Of a DNA stretch of 64,000 nt, positions 26,932 through 37,300 are shown in pieces. The notes under the pieces are model-generated. The model did no database searches. It worked only from the letters and a program-made list of their open reading frames with translations, and was not told where the DNA came from. The DNA comes from Alphaproteobacteria bacterium (GTDB taxonomy: Bacteria > Pseudomonadota > Alphaproteobacteria > UBA2966): assembly GCA_018650465.1 (NCBI GenBank), contig JABIFY010000052.1, positions 1 to 64,000 of the forward strand, written 5' to 3'. The first letter of the stretch is position 1. Every line of letters begins with the position of its first letter. A program made the translations under genes and the position numbers.

Positions 26932-27450
26932 TCAATTCCCTGCATTTTCGTCGATAACACGTTGGCGCAAGCCATCGGCAACGAAGGGAGAAACAAAACT
27001 GTTAATATCACCGTCCAGGCGGGCGATCTCTTTGACCAAACTGGAGGCGATAAACTGATGGGATTCAGAGGCCATCAAAAAGACAGTCTCCACGGTTGAA
27101 TCCAGACGGGCATTCATACCTGTCATTTGAAATTCAAATTCAAAATCCGAAACGGCGCGTAAACCCCGAATGATGATGTCGGCTTTCGCATCGACAACAA
27201 AATGCATCAGCAAATTCTGAAAAGTCCGGACTTCAAGGGTACATCCATGCAAGCCCTGCAAGGGGTCAATCTCACGCTGGACCATATCGGTCCGCTCTGC
27301 CAAAGAAAACATGGGTTTTTTCGATGGATTATGGGCCATACCAATGATCAGGTGATCAACGATCCGGGTTGCACGGGATATAATATCCATGTGCCCGTTG
27401 GTAATCGGGTCAAAAGTACCGGGATAAACGGCAACGCGCTTATTGGTCAA
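26932..27450 (-). CDS. coaD: Phosphopantetheine adenylyltransferase
   Basis: 172 residues; fourth step of CoA synthesis. Start codon is TTG 27450 with GGGAG six bases upstream. Nucleotidyltransferase motifs: YPGTFDPITNGHMDII (TxGH), the phosphopantetheine-binding RTFQNLLMHFV and IIRGLRAVSDFEFEFQM, and FIASSLVKEIA (ISSTxxR-like, here with a Lys-containing variant). Length and motif spacing are typical. Follows gyrA after a 79-base gap. Confidence 0.96.
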   Translation of the reverse strand: MTNKRVAVYPGTFDPITNGHMDIISRATRIVDHLIIGMAHNPSKKPMFSLAERTDMVQREIDPLQGLHGCTLEVRTFQNLLMHFVVDAKADIIIRGLRAVSDFEFEFQMTGMNARLDSTVETVFLMASESHQFIASSLVKEIARLDGDINSFVSPFVADGLRQRVIDENAGN

Positions 27451-27529
27451 AGGGGACTCCCTGGGTTATTCAAGCGACTTCACATCGTCGGAATTGTTCT
27501 ATACCTAAAGAATTGGAATGGGTCGACCT

Positions 27530-30280
27530 TTATTCAGTATCATTCTCTGAATTTACGTCAACATTTTCGGCATTTGAATCATCATCATTATCTTCTTCAT
27601 CGTCGCCGTCATCTTCAGTACCGACCAGATGGGCTACCGAGACAACCTGCTCGTCATCCGATGTCTTGAACAAGGTAACACCCTGGGTGTTGCGACCGGC
27701 AATCCGGATATCATGAACCGGGCAGCGGATCAGCTGGCCGGCATTTGTCACCAGCATGATTTCGTCATCGTCAGCAACAGTGAAAGCGGCCACAACACCA
27801 CCGTTTCGGTCTGAAGTTTCAATGTTGATGATGCCCTGTCCGCCACGCCCGGCGATACGATATTCGTAGGCTGAGGTGCGCTTGCCGAAACCGTTTTCTG
27901 TGACAGAAAGAATGAATTCCTCGCGTTCCGCAATTTCAGCCAAACGCTCAGGCGCAAGACCCGTATCCGTGACCTCTTCGCCACGACGATTGGCATTGGA
28001 CCAGCGTAAATAGGCGTCTCGTTCTTCGACATCAATTTTTTCGTGGCGCACGATCGACATGGAAAGGACTTTGTCATCCTTGCCAAGATTAATGCCCCGG
28101 ACGCCATCTGAGGTGCGGCTTTTGAACACACGTACGGCCGTTACCGGGAAGCGAATACATTTGCCGCCATGACCGGCCAACAATACATCATCTTCTTCCG
28201 AACAAGTGGCGACACCAACTAGGGCATCGTCATCATCAAGACGAATGGCAATCTTGCCGTTGGCTTTCACTTGCGAGAAATCATCCAGTGAATTGCGCCG
28301 GACCTTGCCGTTGGACGTGGCGAACATGATGTGTAGTTCATCCCACGTCGTTTCGTCCTCGGGCAACGGCATAATCGTCGTAATTGTTTCGTCCGTCGAC
28401 AAGGGCAGCATATTGACCATGGCCTTGCCGCGGGCCTGGGGGGTGCCTTGCGGTAATTTGTAGACTTTTAATTTGTAGACCTGGCCAATCGACGAAAAGA
28501 ACAGCATTGGCGTATGGGTATTGGCGACAAAGACGTTGGCAACAAAATCCTCGTCCTTGGTCGACATACCTGAACGCCCTCTGCCGCCGCGCCTTTGGGC
28601 GCGATATGCGGACAAGGGAACGCGCTTGATATAGCCGCCATGACTGACCGTCACAACCATGTCTTCCCGCTGGATCAGGTCTTCATCTTCAACACCGCCA
28701 AAGGCACCTTCAAGGATTTCACTGCGTCGTGGATTGGCAAATTTTTCTTTTATTTCAACAAGTTCTGCCCGTAGAATACTCATCAGGCGGGGCCGGTCAT
28801 CGAGAATATCGAGCAAATCCTTGATCTTTTCAGCAAGCTCGGTCAGCTCGTCAGCCACCTCATCACGGCCCAGAGCTGTCAAACGCTGCAGGCGTAAATC
28901 AAGAATGGCACGCGCCTGTGTCATGTTCAGGCGATAGTGGCCTTCTTTCGTTGCCTGATGTCCGGGATCATCGATCAAGGCAATCAAGGGCTCAACTTCG
29001 CGGGCGGGCCAATCACGATCCATTAAAGCAGTACGGGCAGAGGCCGGATCACTTGCGCCGCGGATAATGGCAATGACTTCATCGATATTGGCCACAGCAA
29101 TCGCGAGGCCAACCAAAACTTCTGCCCGGTCACGGGCCTTGCCCAGATCGTGGATAGTGCGGCGGGTAATAACCTGTTCTCGAAAATCAACAAAGGCCGT
29201 AATGCAATCCCGCAAGGTATGCAGAATTGGACGACCGCCGTTCAGGGCCAGCATGTTCATGCCAAAACTGGTTTGCAGCTGGGTGTGGCGATAAAGCTGG
29301 TTCAGCACAACATCTGAATTAACGTCACGCTTTAATTCAATAACAACACGCACGCCATCGCGATCACTTTCGTCGCGCAGGTCACCAATGCCTTCGATTC
29401 GCTTGTCCCGGGTCAGATCGGCAATTTGCTCGACCATGCGGGATTTATTGACCTGATAAGGGATCTCGGTCACCACAATGGCTTCCCGGTCGCGGCTTAA
29501 TTCTTCAATATGGGTGCAGGCGCGCATGATGACGCTGCCCTTGCCGGTGTGATAGGCCTGACGCGCCCCGCCGCTGCCGAGAATTAACCCGCCGGTCGGG
29601 AAATCAGGCGCTGGCACATATTCGATTAATTCTTCAATGGTGATATCGGGATTATCCACGCAGGCACAACAGGCATCAATAACTTCGCCCAGGTTATGCG
29701 GTGGAATATTGGTCGCCATGCCCACAGCGATACCGCCGGCCCCGTTGACCAACAGGTTCGGTACACGCGACGGTAAAACCAGTGGTTCAGATTCGCTGCC
29801 GTCATAGTTATCCTGAAAATCAACGGTCGACTTGTCGATGTTTTCCAGTAGCGCTTCGGCGGATTCGGCCATGCGGATTTCGGTGTAACGCATGGCAGCA
29901 GCCCGGTCGCCGTCCATGGACCCAAAATTGCCCTGGCCATCCAGCAGGGGCAGGCGCATGGCAAAGCTTTGGGCCATACGCACCATCGTATCGTAAATCG
30001 ATTGATCGCCGTGGGGGTGATACTTACCCATGACATCACCGACAATACGCGCCGACTTGCGATAGGACTTGTCGTGGGTGTAGCCGCTTTCGTGCATGGA
30101 CCACAGCACGCGCCGGTGCACAGGTTTCAGGCCATCCCGAACGTCAGGCAAAGCCCGGCTGACAATCACACTCATGGCGTAATCGAGATAGGATGTCCGC
30201 ATTTCCTCTTCGATGGAAATGGGCTGAACGCCCTGCGGATTAACAGGCGGTGGTGGTGGCGGAGCTTCGATATCGGTCAA
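27530..30280 (-). CDS. gyrA: DNA gyrase subunit A
   Basis: 916 residues. Cleavage-rejoining subunit of gyrase. The catalytic Tyr is in [11 protein letters not shown]. The quinolone-determining region reads [16 protein letters not shown], so the position equivalent to E. coli Ser83 is Gln and Asp87 is kept. The C-terminal DNA-wrapping domain carries [10 protein letters not shown] (GyrA box), and the protein ends in a very acidic tail ([12 protein letters not shown]). The start appears to be TTG 30280 ([12 protein letters not shown]) without a clear Shine-Dalgarno site. The upstream 400 bases separate it from a divergent kinase. Confidence 0.97.
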   Translation of the reverse strand: MTDIEAPPPPPPVNPQGVQPISIEEEMRTSYLDYAMSVIVSRALPDVRDGLKPVHRRVLWSMHESGYTHDKSYRKSARIVGDVMGKYHPHGDQSIYDTMVRMAQSFAMRLPLLDGQGNFGSMDGDRAAAMRYTEIRMAESAEALLENIDKSTVDFQDNYDGSESEPLVLPSRVPNLLVNGAGGIAVGMATNIPPHNLGEVIDACCACVDNPDITIEELIEYVPAPDFPTGGLILGSGGARQAYHTGKGSVIMRACTHIEELSRDREAIVVTEIPYQVNKSRMVEQIADLTRDKRIEGIGDLRDESDRDGVRVVIELKRDVNSDVVLNQLYRHTQLQTSFGMNMLALNGGRPILHTLRDCITAFVDFREQVITRRTIHDLGKARDRAEVLVGLAIAVANIDEVIAIIRGASDPASARTALMDRDWPAREVEPLIALIDDPGHQATKEGHYRLNMTQARAILDLRLQRLTALGRDEVADELTELAEKIKDLLDILDDRPRLMSILRAELVEIKEKFANPRRSEILEGAFGGVEDEDLIQREDMVVTVSHGGYIKRVPLSAYRAQRRGGRGRSGMSTKDEDFVANVFVANTHTPMLFFSSIGQVYKLKVYKLPQGTPQARGKAMVNMLPLSTDETITTIMPLPEDETTWDELHIMFATSNGKVRRNSLDDFSQVKANGKIAIRLDDDDALVGVATCSEEDDVLLAGHGGKCIRFPVTAVRVFKSRTSDGVRGINLGKDDKVLSMSIVRHEKIDVEERDAYLRWSNANRRGEEVTDTGLAPERLAEIAEREEFILSVTENGFGKRTSAYEYRIAGRGGQGIINIETSDRNGGVVAAFTVADDDEIMLVTNAGQLIRCPVHDIRIAGRNTQGVTLFKTSDDEQVVSVAHLVGTEDDGDDEEDNDDDSNAENVDVNSENDTE

Positions 30281-30681
30281 AACAATGTGTCGATCAAAAT
30301 AAGGGCCGTTATTCCGGCCGGTTTTTCATATGTGTTTCAGGCGTATTTTGGTGCAAAACGGGGCGAATTCCCCTCTTGTTTGCACCGCAATATCCAGCAT
30401 GGCTACAAAAACACCTGAATCGCGACATATAGCGCTTCAGGATCCCTGAAATATACAAGGTTTTGTGTTTTTGGGCAAGCATTCGCAGGTGCAGAATACA
30501 CCGGTCCGGACACCAGAATTGAGGGTCGAAAACAACTTGATTCAAGATGCCCGAACATTACCTTGTTATATAATATTTGGGTTTCTGATTATTGGTGCTC
30601 AAGGCTGGTTAAACCTCGAATTATTCCTAAAATACAATACATCTTCTGAGTTGCCGTTTTTCTAGCAAATGGTGAGAATTC
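30281..30681. other. Divergent intergenic region between gyrA and the histidine kinase
   Basis: 401 bases that must hold both promoters. No gene seen. A TATAAT occurs at 30569-30574 on the + strand but lacks a good -35 at 17 bases. Small palindromes are GGGG-N6-CCCC near 30359 and TTCAGG-ATC-CCTGAA near 30434. No alphaproteobacterial LexA box (GTTC-N7-GTTC) found. Confidence 0.5.
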
Positions 30682-32625
30682 GTGTTTTCGATAAAAAAAA
30701 GCATTCGCCTGCGTTTTCTGGCCGCAACAATCCCTGTTATGGCTGTTCTCGTCATAGGCTCTTTTTTGGTCCTGGATCGATTAATAACCGATGTTGTCGA
30801 CAATCTGAGTGTGCGTTTTGCCGCCCAACAAGTCCATTATGATCGCGGTCGCACCCTGCAACCTTTGCTACAAGAAATCGTTCTGGCCCGTAAACTGGCG
30901 CGATCACCTGCGGTTATTTCCTGGGCCTCGGACGAAGAAAATCGCCTCAAGGCAGAGAGAGGCCTGGTTGAACTTGAAAGCTTTCGCCAGGTTTTCCAGG
31001 ATGGCAGTTACTTTTTTGCTATTCGCAAGTCAGGCCATTATTTTTTTAATGACGCAAATAATGGTTATGCCGGCAATCAATTGCGCTACACCCTGTCCCC
31101 CGATGCGGAAAAAGATGCCTGGTTTTACGTAACCATCAAGAACCCCGTTGAATGCCAATTGAACGTCAATAACGACAGTGAACTTGGGGTAACCAAAATC
31201 TGGATCAACTGTTTGGTCATGAAAGACGGCCAGGTCGTCGGCGTCATCGGCACAGGCATTGAACTAACCAAATTTATCCGGGCTGTCCTGGACGTCGATC
31301 AAGAGGGCGTCTGGAATATGTTTATTGATGCCACTGGCGCTATTCAGGCCCACCCGGATGTCAAGAAAATCGACTACCATACGCTGACAAAAAGCGCCGG
31401 AGACAAGAACACTGCCTTTCAATTGCTTGATGATCAAAAGAGTAAAATTCGCCTGAAAGATCTGATGGGGCAACTTAAGTCTACACCCGAAAAAATAGAA
31501 ACCGTTTCCCTGAACATAGGTGGCAACAAAACCTTGGTGGGCGTTGGCTATCTGAAGGAAATTGATTGGTTCAACCTGACTGTCATGACCCCCAAAGTAT
31601 GGGCCCTGGGGCAAAACTTCGTGCCCCTCGCCGCCTTGATGGTCATTGGCATGTTGTTGACCCTGGTCTTCAGCGCCATGGTCATTAACCGGGTCGTCTT
31701 GTCTCGCATTGACCGGCTTGACCAGGCCGTCGGCCAGATCAAGGAGAATGACTACACTCTGGACCTGAAGGACGACGAAGTTGACGAACTGGGTCGCCTG
31801 ACCACCAGTTTTGTAGAAATGGCAGAGGGCGTACAAAAAAACCGCGCCAGCCTTGAAGCTGAAATTGTGGAACGCACCAGGGATCTGGTCGTTGCCCGCG
31901 ATGAAGCCCAGGCCGCTAATCTGGCAAAAAGTGAATTCCTCGCCATGATGAGCCATGACTTGCGCACCCCTCTGAACGCCGTGATCGGTTTTTCCGATAT
32001 GATCAAGTCGGAAACTTTTGGCCCTGTTGGCGACGCCCGCTACGTCAATTACCTGAATGACATCAACGACAGCGGCCAATTACTGCTCAGCCTGATCAAT
32101 GTGGTGCTGGATATTTCCAAAATTGAAGCTGGCAAGCTGGAGCTGATCGAAACAGAGGTTGATCTGCCGGCCTTCCTGCAACGTTCGGTCAAACTGATTT
32201 CCCCGCAGGCCGATGATCGCCAGATCACGCTGAAGGTAGAATGTGATGCCGACGGACCTGCCCTCATGTGCGACCAGAGACCTTTGAGCCAAATCGTCAA
32301 CAATCTGATGTCAAATGCCATCAAATTTTCGGATGCTGGACAATCCATTCTCATCAAGGCGACCGCTGACGACAAACAAGGGTACGTTATCCGGGTGTCC
32401 GACAACGGTATTGGTATGGATGGAGACGGCATCCGCAAGGCGCTGGAACCCTTCAGCCAGGCCGATTCCAGCATCGCCCGCAACCAGGATGGCACTGGCC
32501 TCGGGCTTTATGTCTCGCGCCTGCTGATGAACCAGCATGGCGGCACGCTCGAGATCGAAAGTGCCCTCGGCAAAGGCACCACCGTGACGGTCACTTTCCC
32601 GCCAGACCGGATCATTGTTTCCTGA
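30682..32625 (+). CDS. Membrane sensor histidine kinase with Cache-like periplasmic domain and HAMP
   Basis: 647 residues from GTG 30682 with GGTGAG upstream. Order: membrane helix (about 13-32), a ~290-residue periplasmic sensor of double-Cache type (QDGSYFFAIRKSGHYFFND, ECQLNVN, WNMFIDATGAIQAHPD), second helix (FVPLAALMVIGMLLTLVF), HAMP (RIDRLDQAVGQIKENDY), coiled coil, HisKA with FLAMMSHDLRTPLNAVIGFS, then HATPase (LMSNAIKFSDAG, DNGIGM, DGTGLGLYVS). Complete catalytic residues. No response regulator nearby. It forms, with the methyltransferase, an insertion between ssb and gyrA. Confidence 0.94.
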   Translation: MFSIKKSIRLRFLAATIPVMAVLVIGSFLVLDRLITDVVDNLSVRFAAQQVHYDRGRTLQPLLQEIVLARKLARSPAVISWASDEENRLKAERGLVELESFRQVFQDGSYFFAIRKSGHYFFNDANNGYAGNQLRYTLSPDAEKDAWFYVTIKNPVECQLNVNNDSELGVTKIWINCLVMKDGQVVGVIGTGIELTKFIRAVLDVDQEGVWNMFIDATGAIQAHPDVKKIDYHTLTKSAGDKNTAFQLLDDQKSKIRLKDLMGQLKSTPEKIETVSLNIGGNKTLVGVGYLKEIDWFNLTVMTPKVWALGQNFVPLAALMVIGMLLTLVFSAMVINRVVLSRIDRLDQAVGQIKENDYTLDLKDDEVDELGRLTTSFVEMAEGVQKNRASLEAEIVERTRDLVVARDEAQAANLAKSEFLAMMSHDLRTPLNAVIGFSDMIKSETFGPVGDARYVNYLNDINDSGQLLLSLINVVLDISKIEAGKLELIETEVDLPAFLQRSVKLISPQADDRQITLKVECDADGPALMCDQRPLSQIVNNLMSNAIKFSDAGQSILIKATADDKQGYVIRVSDNGIGMDGDGIRKALEPFSQADSSIARNQDGTGLGLYVSRLLMNQHGGTLEIESALGKGTTVTVTFPPDRIIVS

Positions 32626-32689
32626 TTTTTACTGGCCTTGGGAGACTTCTCCCGACTGAAACAATTGAAACCATATAAATGTATTAAGC

Positions 32690-32733
32690 CCGGCGCTGAT
32701 CCGCTAGGGTCTACGGATTGCCGGACATTTTTT
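32690..32733 (+). terminator. Stem-loop with T tract between the kinase and methyltransferase genes
   Basis: CCGGC/GCCGG outer and ATCCG/CGGAT inner stems around a 10-base loop, then ACATTTTTT. It may terminate the kinase transcript or act as a structured leader for the methyltransferase, whose ATG is 32 bases further on. Confidence 0.6.
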
Positions 32734-32765
32734 CGCATGGCCCGGCACTTCATAAAGGGGGAGAA

Positions 32766-33542
32766 ATGACACAAAGCATACAAGTAGACGCGGACCTGTT
32801 GCGACGTGAAGTCAGCAGCAAATACAAGGAGGTGGCGCTTAATCCCGGTGGTGATTTCCATTTTCACACCGGACGAAGCCTGGCGGCGAAACTGGGCTAT
32901 GACCAACCAATCGTGGATGCCCTGCCCGATGCTGCCGTGGAGTCCTTTTCAGGTATTGGCAATCCGTTTTTGCTGCGCACCCTGGACAAAGGCGAAAACG
33001 TTGTTGATTGCGGTGCCGGGGCAGGCTTTGACTGCTTCGTGGCCGCCAGCCAGGTCGGGGACACGGGCCGGGTTGTCGGCATCGACATGACCGCAGAAAT
33101 GCTGACTAAATCCCGCGCCACAGCAGCGTCCATGGGCCAGGACAATGTCGAATTCCGCGAAGGTTACCTGGAGGCTATTCCGGTTGAAGACGGCTGGGCC
33201 GATGTTGTCATCAGCAACGGTGTGCTCAACCTTTGTGCGGACAAGCCGGGCGTATTCGCCGAAATATTCCGCATGATGCGCCCCGGTGGCACCTTGCAGT
33301 TTGCCGATATTGCCAACAGCAACGATGTACCGGAATCTGCCCGCAACAACGTCGATCTGTGGACGGCCTGAATTGCCGGAGGCCTGCCGTGCGCAGGTTG
33401 GCAAGCATTAATTGAGGCCAGCGGTTTTATCGACGTGCAAATCAGCTCAGGCGTCGACACGTTCGGCGGCGCCAGTGGTGAACCCAACGCCCGCTTGTTT
33501 GGTGTTCAGGGCTATTCCTTTATGGCCAGAAAGCCGGGGTAG
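32766..33542 (+). CDS. ArsM-like SAM methyltransferase, predicted selenoprotein (in-frame UGA = Sec202)
   Basis: ATG 32766 follows GGGGGAG. The ORF track ends this gene at TGA 33369-33371, but the same frame continues for 56 codons to TAG 33540-33542 (258 residues in total). SAM fold: VVDCGAGAGFDCFVAA (motif I, with the Cys of GFDCF), GRVVGIDMTAEMLTKSR, VEFREGYLEAIP and GVLNLCADK. The segment around UGA reads NVDLWTA-U-IAGGLPCAGW, where relatives carry Cys in W-T-x-C-I-A-G-x-L, the metalloid-binding Cys of ArsM-type enzymes. The downstream part ends in GVQGYSFMARKPG, a normal family C-terminus. A hairpin follows the UGA. The neighbouring ESFSGIGNPF has Ser where some relatives have Cys or Ala. 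The likely substrate is a metalloid, unproven. The alternative is a pseudogene with a nonsense mutation. Confidence 0.82.
33373..33404 (+). promoter_or_regulatory. Candidate bacterial SECIS element
   Basis: Immediately after the UGA: TTGCC pairs with GGCAA, an asymmetric internal loop (GGAGG / TT), then CCTGC pairs with GCAGG, closing a CGUGC loop. Sixteen bases separate the UGA from the apical loop, and G is the second loop base, in line with the general rules for bacterial SECIS hairpins. The element lies wholly within coding sequence. Confidence 0.7.
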
Positions 33543-33552
33543 TCGTTAAACG

Positions 33553-33592
33553 AAAAATGCCAGGCCCAATGAATTGGTGCCTGGCATTATTT
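33553..33592. terminator. Bidirectional terminator between the methyltransferase and ssb
   Basis: AATGCCAGGC and GCCTGGCATT form a 10-bp stem, extended inside by CCAAT/ATTGG. On the minus strand the stem is followed by TTTTT, on the plus strand by ATTTT, so it can serve both convergent genes. Confidence 0.88.
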
Positions 33593-33607
33593 TGAAGTCT
33601 GCTATGC

Positions 33608-34144
33608 CTAGAACGGGATTTCGTCGTCGATGTCGGGGCCACCGCCGCCGAAGTCGTTGCCGTTTCCGCCGCCGCCACCGCTGCCGCCGTCAAAGCCTCC
33701 ACCACCACCGCCACCGCCGAAGTCTCCGCCGCCGCCGCCGCCGCCGCCATAGCCACCGCCGCCATCACCGCCGCCTGAGCGACCGTCGAGCATGGTGAGT
33801 TCGCCATTGAAGGGGCGCAGCACGATTTCTGTGCTGTAACGATCAGCGCCAGACTGGTCCTGCCATTTGCGGGTTTGCAGTTGGCCTTCGATATAAACCT
33901 TGGAGCCTTTTTTGAGGTACTGTTCGCAGATATCGACCAGGCCGCGCTTGCCGCCTTGCGGGTTCCAGATGACGACCCGATGCCATTCTGTTTTCTCGCG
34001 TTTTTCACCGGAAGTGCGGTCGCGCCAACCTTCACTGGTTGCAATGCGCAAGTTGCACAGCTTGGTGCCGTCGTTGGTACTGCGCACCTCTGGGTCTGCG
34101 CCCAGATTGCCGATCAAAATAACCTTGTTGACACTACCCGCCAT
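33608..34144 (-). CDS. ssb: Single-stranded DNA-binding protein
   Basis: 178 residues. OB fold in the first ~115 residues ([60 protein letters not shown]). A ~50-residue almost pure glycine linker with Asp, Phe and Asn follows. The acidic tip DIDDEIPF recruits repair and replication proteins. ATG 34144 follows AGGAAAAG. Divergent from uvrA, as in many proteobacteria; no alphaproteobacterial LexA box (GTTC-N7-GTTC or its complement) is found in the 202-base gap. Confidence 0.97.
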   Translation of the reverse strand: MAGSVNKVILIGNLGADPEVRSTNDGTKLCNLRIATSEGWRDRTSGEKREKTEWHRVVIWNPQGGKRGLVDICEQYLKKGSKVYIEGQLQTRKWQDQSGADRYSTEIVLRPFNGELTMLDGRSGGGDGGGGYGGGGGGGGDFGGGGGGGGFDGGSGGGGGNGNDFGGGGPDIDDEIPF

Positions 34145-34346
34145 GTCTTTTCCTCATGTATTAGTTTAATTTTTGGTTGCCGCATAATAGAGGGAATCAT
34201 CGCGAAAAAACTACCGACAAACCAAGATTAGTTGGAAGATTTTTTGATCATTTTCATTTAGATTGCCGCATTCAGGGGCGACGCAATACAACGTACCCTG
34301 CTTACCCTTGATTCTGCTTAACATTTTCCGGATTACCTAAACGACC

Positions 34347-37300
34347 ATGCAAAAATTCATCTCTGTTCGTGGCGCCAAGGAGCATAATCTCCGTGGCGTT
34401 GATGTCGAAATTCCGCGTGATACCCTGACTGTGATTACCGGCCTGTCCGGTTCCGGCAAATCCTCGCTGGCGTTTGATACGATCTATGCCGAGGGCCAGC
34501 GGCGTTATGTGGAAAGCCTGTCGGCCTACGCCCGGCAATTCCTTGAGATGATGCAAAAACCTGATGTAGAAAGCATCGAGGGGTTGTCCCCCGCCATTTC
34601 CATTGAACAAAAGACCACGTCGCGCAATCCACGTTCCACCGTGGGTACGGTGACGGAAATTTATGACTATCTGCGCCTGTTGTTCGCCCGTATTGGTGTG
34701 CCCTACTCACCCGCCACTGGCTTACCCATTGAAAGCCAGACGGTGACCCAGATGGTCGATCAACTGCTGGATATGCCGCAAGGCACACGATTGTATTTGC
34801 TGGCCCCCATTGTGCGCGGCCGCAAGGGTGAATACCGCAAGGAACTTGCCGAACTGATGAAGCGCGGCTTCCAGCGGGTCAAGGTCGATGGCGAGCATTA
34901 TGAAATCGCCGATGTGCCCGCCCTGAATAAAAAGCTGAAACACGAAATAGAAGTCGTCGTCGACCGTATTATCGTCAAAAAGGATATCGGCAACCGCCTG
35001 GCTGACAGTGTGGAAACCGCCCTGGAATTATCCGACGGCTTGCTGATAGCAGAAGACGTCAGCGATGGTACCCGCACCACCTATTCGGCCAAGTTTGCCT
35101 GCCCGGTATCCGGCTTTACCATTGAAGAGATCGAGCCGCGCCTGTTTTCCTTTAACAACCCCTTTGGGGCCTGCCCCAATTGTGATGGCCTGGGCACACG
35201 CTTGTATTTTGATGCCGACCTGGTCGTGCCCGATGGTCGCCTCAGCCTGAAAGAAGGCGCACTTGCCCCCTGGTCCAAATCGGCTTCACCCTATTACCGG
35301 CAAACCCTGGAAGGTTTGGCGAAACACTACAAGTTCAGCATGAACACACCCTTTGATGACCTGGAGGAAGAAGCCAGACAGGCTGTGTTGTATGGCTCGG
35401 GCGATACCGAAGTCAAAATGACCTATGACAACGACAAACGCCAATACAGCCTGAAAAAGCCCTTTGAAGGCGTGGTCAAAAACCTGGAACGCCGCTGGCG
35501 GGAAACAGATTCGTCCTGGATGCGCGATGAACTGGGCCGCTATCAAAGTGCGGCACCCTGTGACAGTTGCAAGGGTGAACGCCTGAAGCCGGAAGCCCTG
35601 GCTGTGAAGATCGACGGCCTGCATATCTCCCAGGTCGCTGGCATGTCCATTGCCGGGGCCGGTGACTGGTTTCTGAAACTGGGCAGCAAGCTGAAAGCCA
35701 AAGACCTGGAAATCGCTGAACGCATCCTGAAGGAAATCAACGAGCGTTTGGGCTTTCTCAACAAGGTCGGCCTTGAATATCTTTCCCTGTCACGATCTTC
35801 CGGCACCTTGTCGGGTGGCGAAAGCCAGCGTATTCGCCTGGCGTCGCAAATAGGCTCCGGGCTGACCGGTGTGCTCTATGTCCTGGACGAGCCAAGCATT
35901 GGCTTGCACCAACGCGACAATGCCCGCCTGCTGGAAACCCTGGTGCGCCTGCGCGATATCGGCAATACGGTAATTGTTGTTGAACATGACGAAGAAGCCA
36001 TCATGGCCGCCGATCATGTCATCGACATGGGACCGGGTGCCGGTATCCATGGCGGGGCCGTTGTGGCCGAAGGCAAGCCCAAAAAGATTATGCAAACAGC
36101 TGACAGCCTGACCGGGCAATATCTGGTTGGCACCCGCCAGATTACACTGCCGCTGGAGCGCCGCCCAGGTCATCCGGGCCAGGCCATCAAGGTGATCGGG
36201 GCATCCGCCAACAATCTGCACAATGTCAGCGCGGAAATTCCACTTGGTACCTTCACCGCCATTACCGGCGTTTCTGGCAGTGGCAAATCCACCCTGACCA
36301 TCGAAACCCTGTACAAGGCCGCCGCCAAGCGTTTGAACAATGCCCGTCATCACCCCGGTGAGCATAAAGACATCACGGGCCTGGAGTTTCTCGACAAGAT
36401 AATCGACATCGACCAGTCCCCCATTGGCCGCACACCCCGTTCAAACCCCGCCACCTATACCGGTGCCTTCACTCCCATGCGTGACTGGTTTGCGGGTCTG
36501 CCGGAATCCGGCATCAGGGGATACAAGCCTGGTCGCTTCAGTTTCAATGTTAAAGGTGGACGCTGTGAAGCCTGCCAGGGCGACGGCCTGATCAAGATCG
36601 AAATGCATTTTTTACCCGACGTTTATGTGCAGTGCGACGAATGCAAGGGTCGTCGTTACAATCGCGAAACCCTGGAGATCAAGTTCAAGGACAAGTCCAT
36701 CGCTGACGTGCTGGAAATGACCGTGGATGAAGGAGCTGATTTTTTCACGGCCGTGCCATCCATCCGTGACAAGCTGGTCACCCTGCAACGGGTGGGTCTG
36801 GGTTACATTCACCTCGGCCAGGCCGCGACAACCCTGTCCGGTGGTGAGGCACAACGTGTGAAACTGGCCAAGGAACTCTCACGCCGCGCCACAGGCCAAA
36901 CCCTGTATATTCTGGACGAACCCACCACCGGTTTGCACTTTGAAGACGTCGCCAAGTTGCTGGAGGTTCTGCACACCCTGGTGGACCAGGGCAATACGGT
37001 GCTGGTTATTGAGCATAATCTCGACATCATCAAAACCGCTGACTGGGTCATCGATCTGGGACCCGAAGGCGGCGACAAAGGTGGGCGCATCGTCGCCGCC
37101 GGAACACCCGAGGACGTGGCTGAGGTGGCGGAAAGCTATACCGGCATGTACCTCAAACAAGTCCTCGCCAAAGGCTCGCGCGCACCGCGGAAGGTAATCA
37201 ATCATCCCAACGGGCGCAAGCCACAGCGCCCCCTGTCTCCCAAAGCCATGAAGGCGGCCATGAAAGCCGACAAGGAAAAGAAAAAAACAGAGGCCAAAGA

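Noticed and set aside
30569-30574. TATAAT as a -10 box for the kinase gene
   Set aside because: No acceptable -35 at 16-18 bases upstream.
32718-33371. Reading the methyltransferase as a 217-residue protein ending at TGA, with start at 32718
   Set aside because: The start at 32766 has the ribosome site, and the frame beyond TGA is family-like, so the truncated reading is less likely than Sec recoding. A nonsense pseudogene remains the main alternative.
33574-33798. Arg/His-rich ORF on the + strand
   Set aside because: Antisense of the glycine-linker codons of ssb; composition explained by GGC/GGT repeats.
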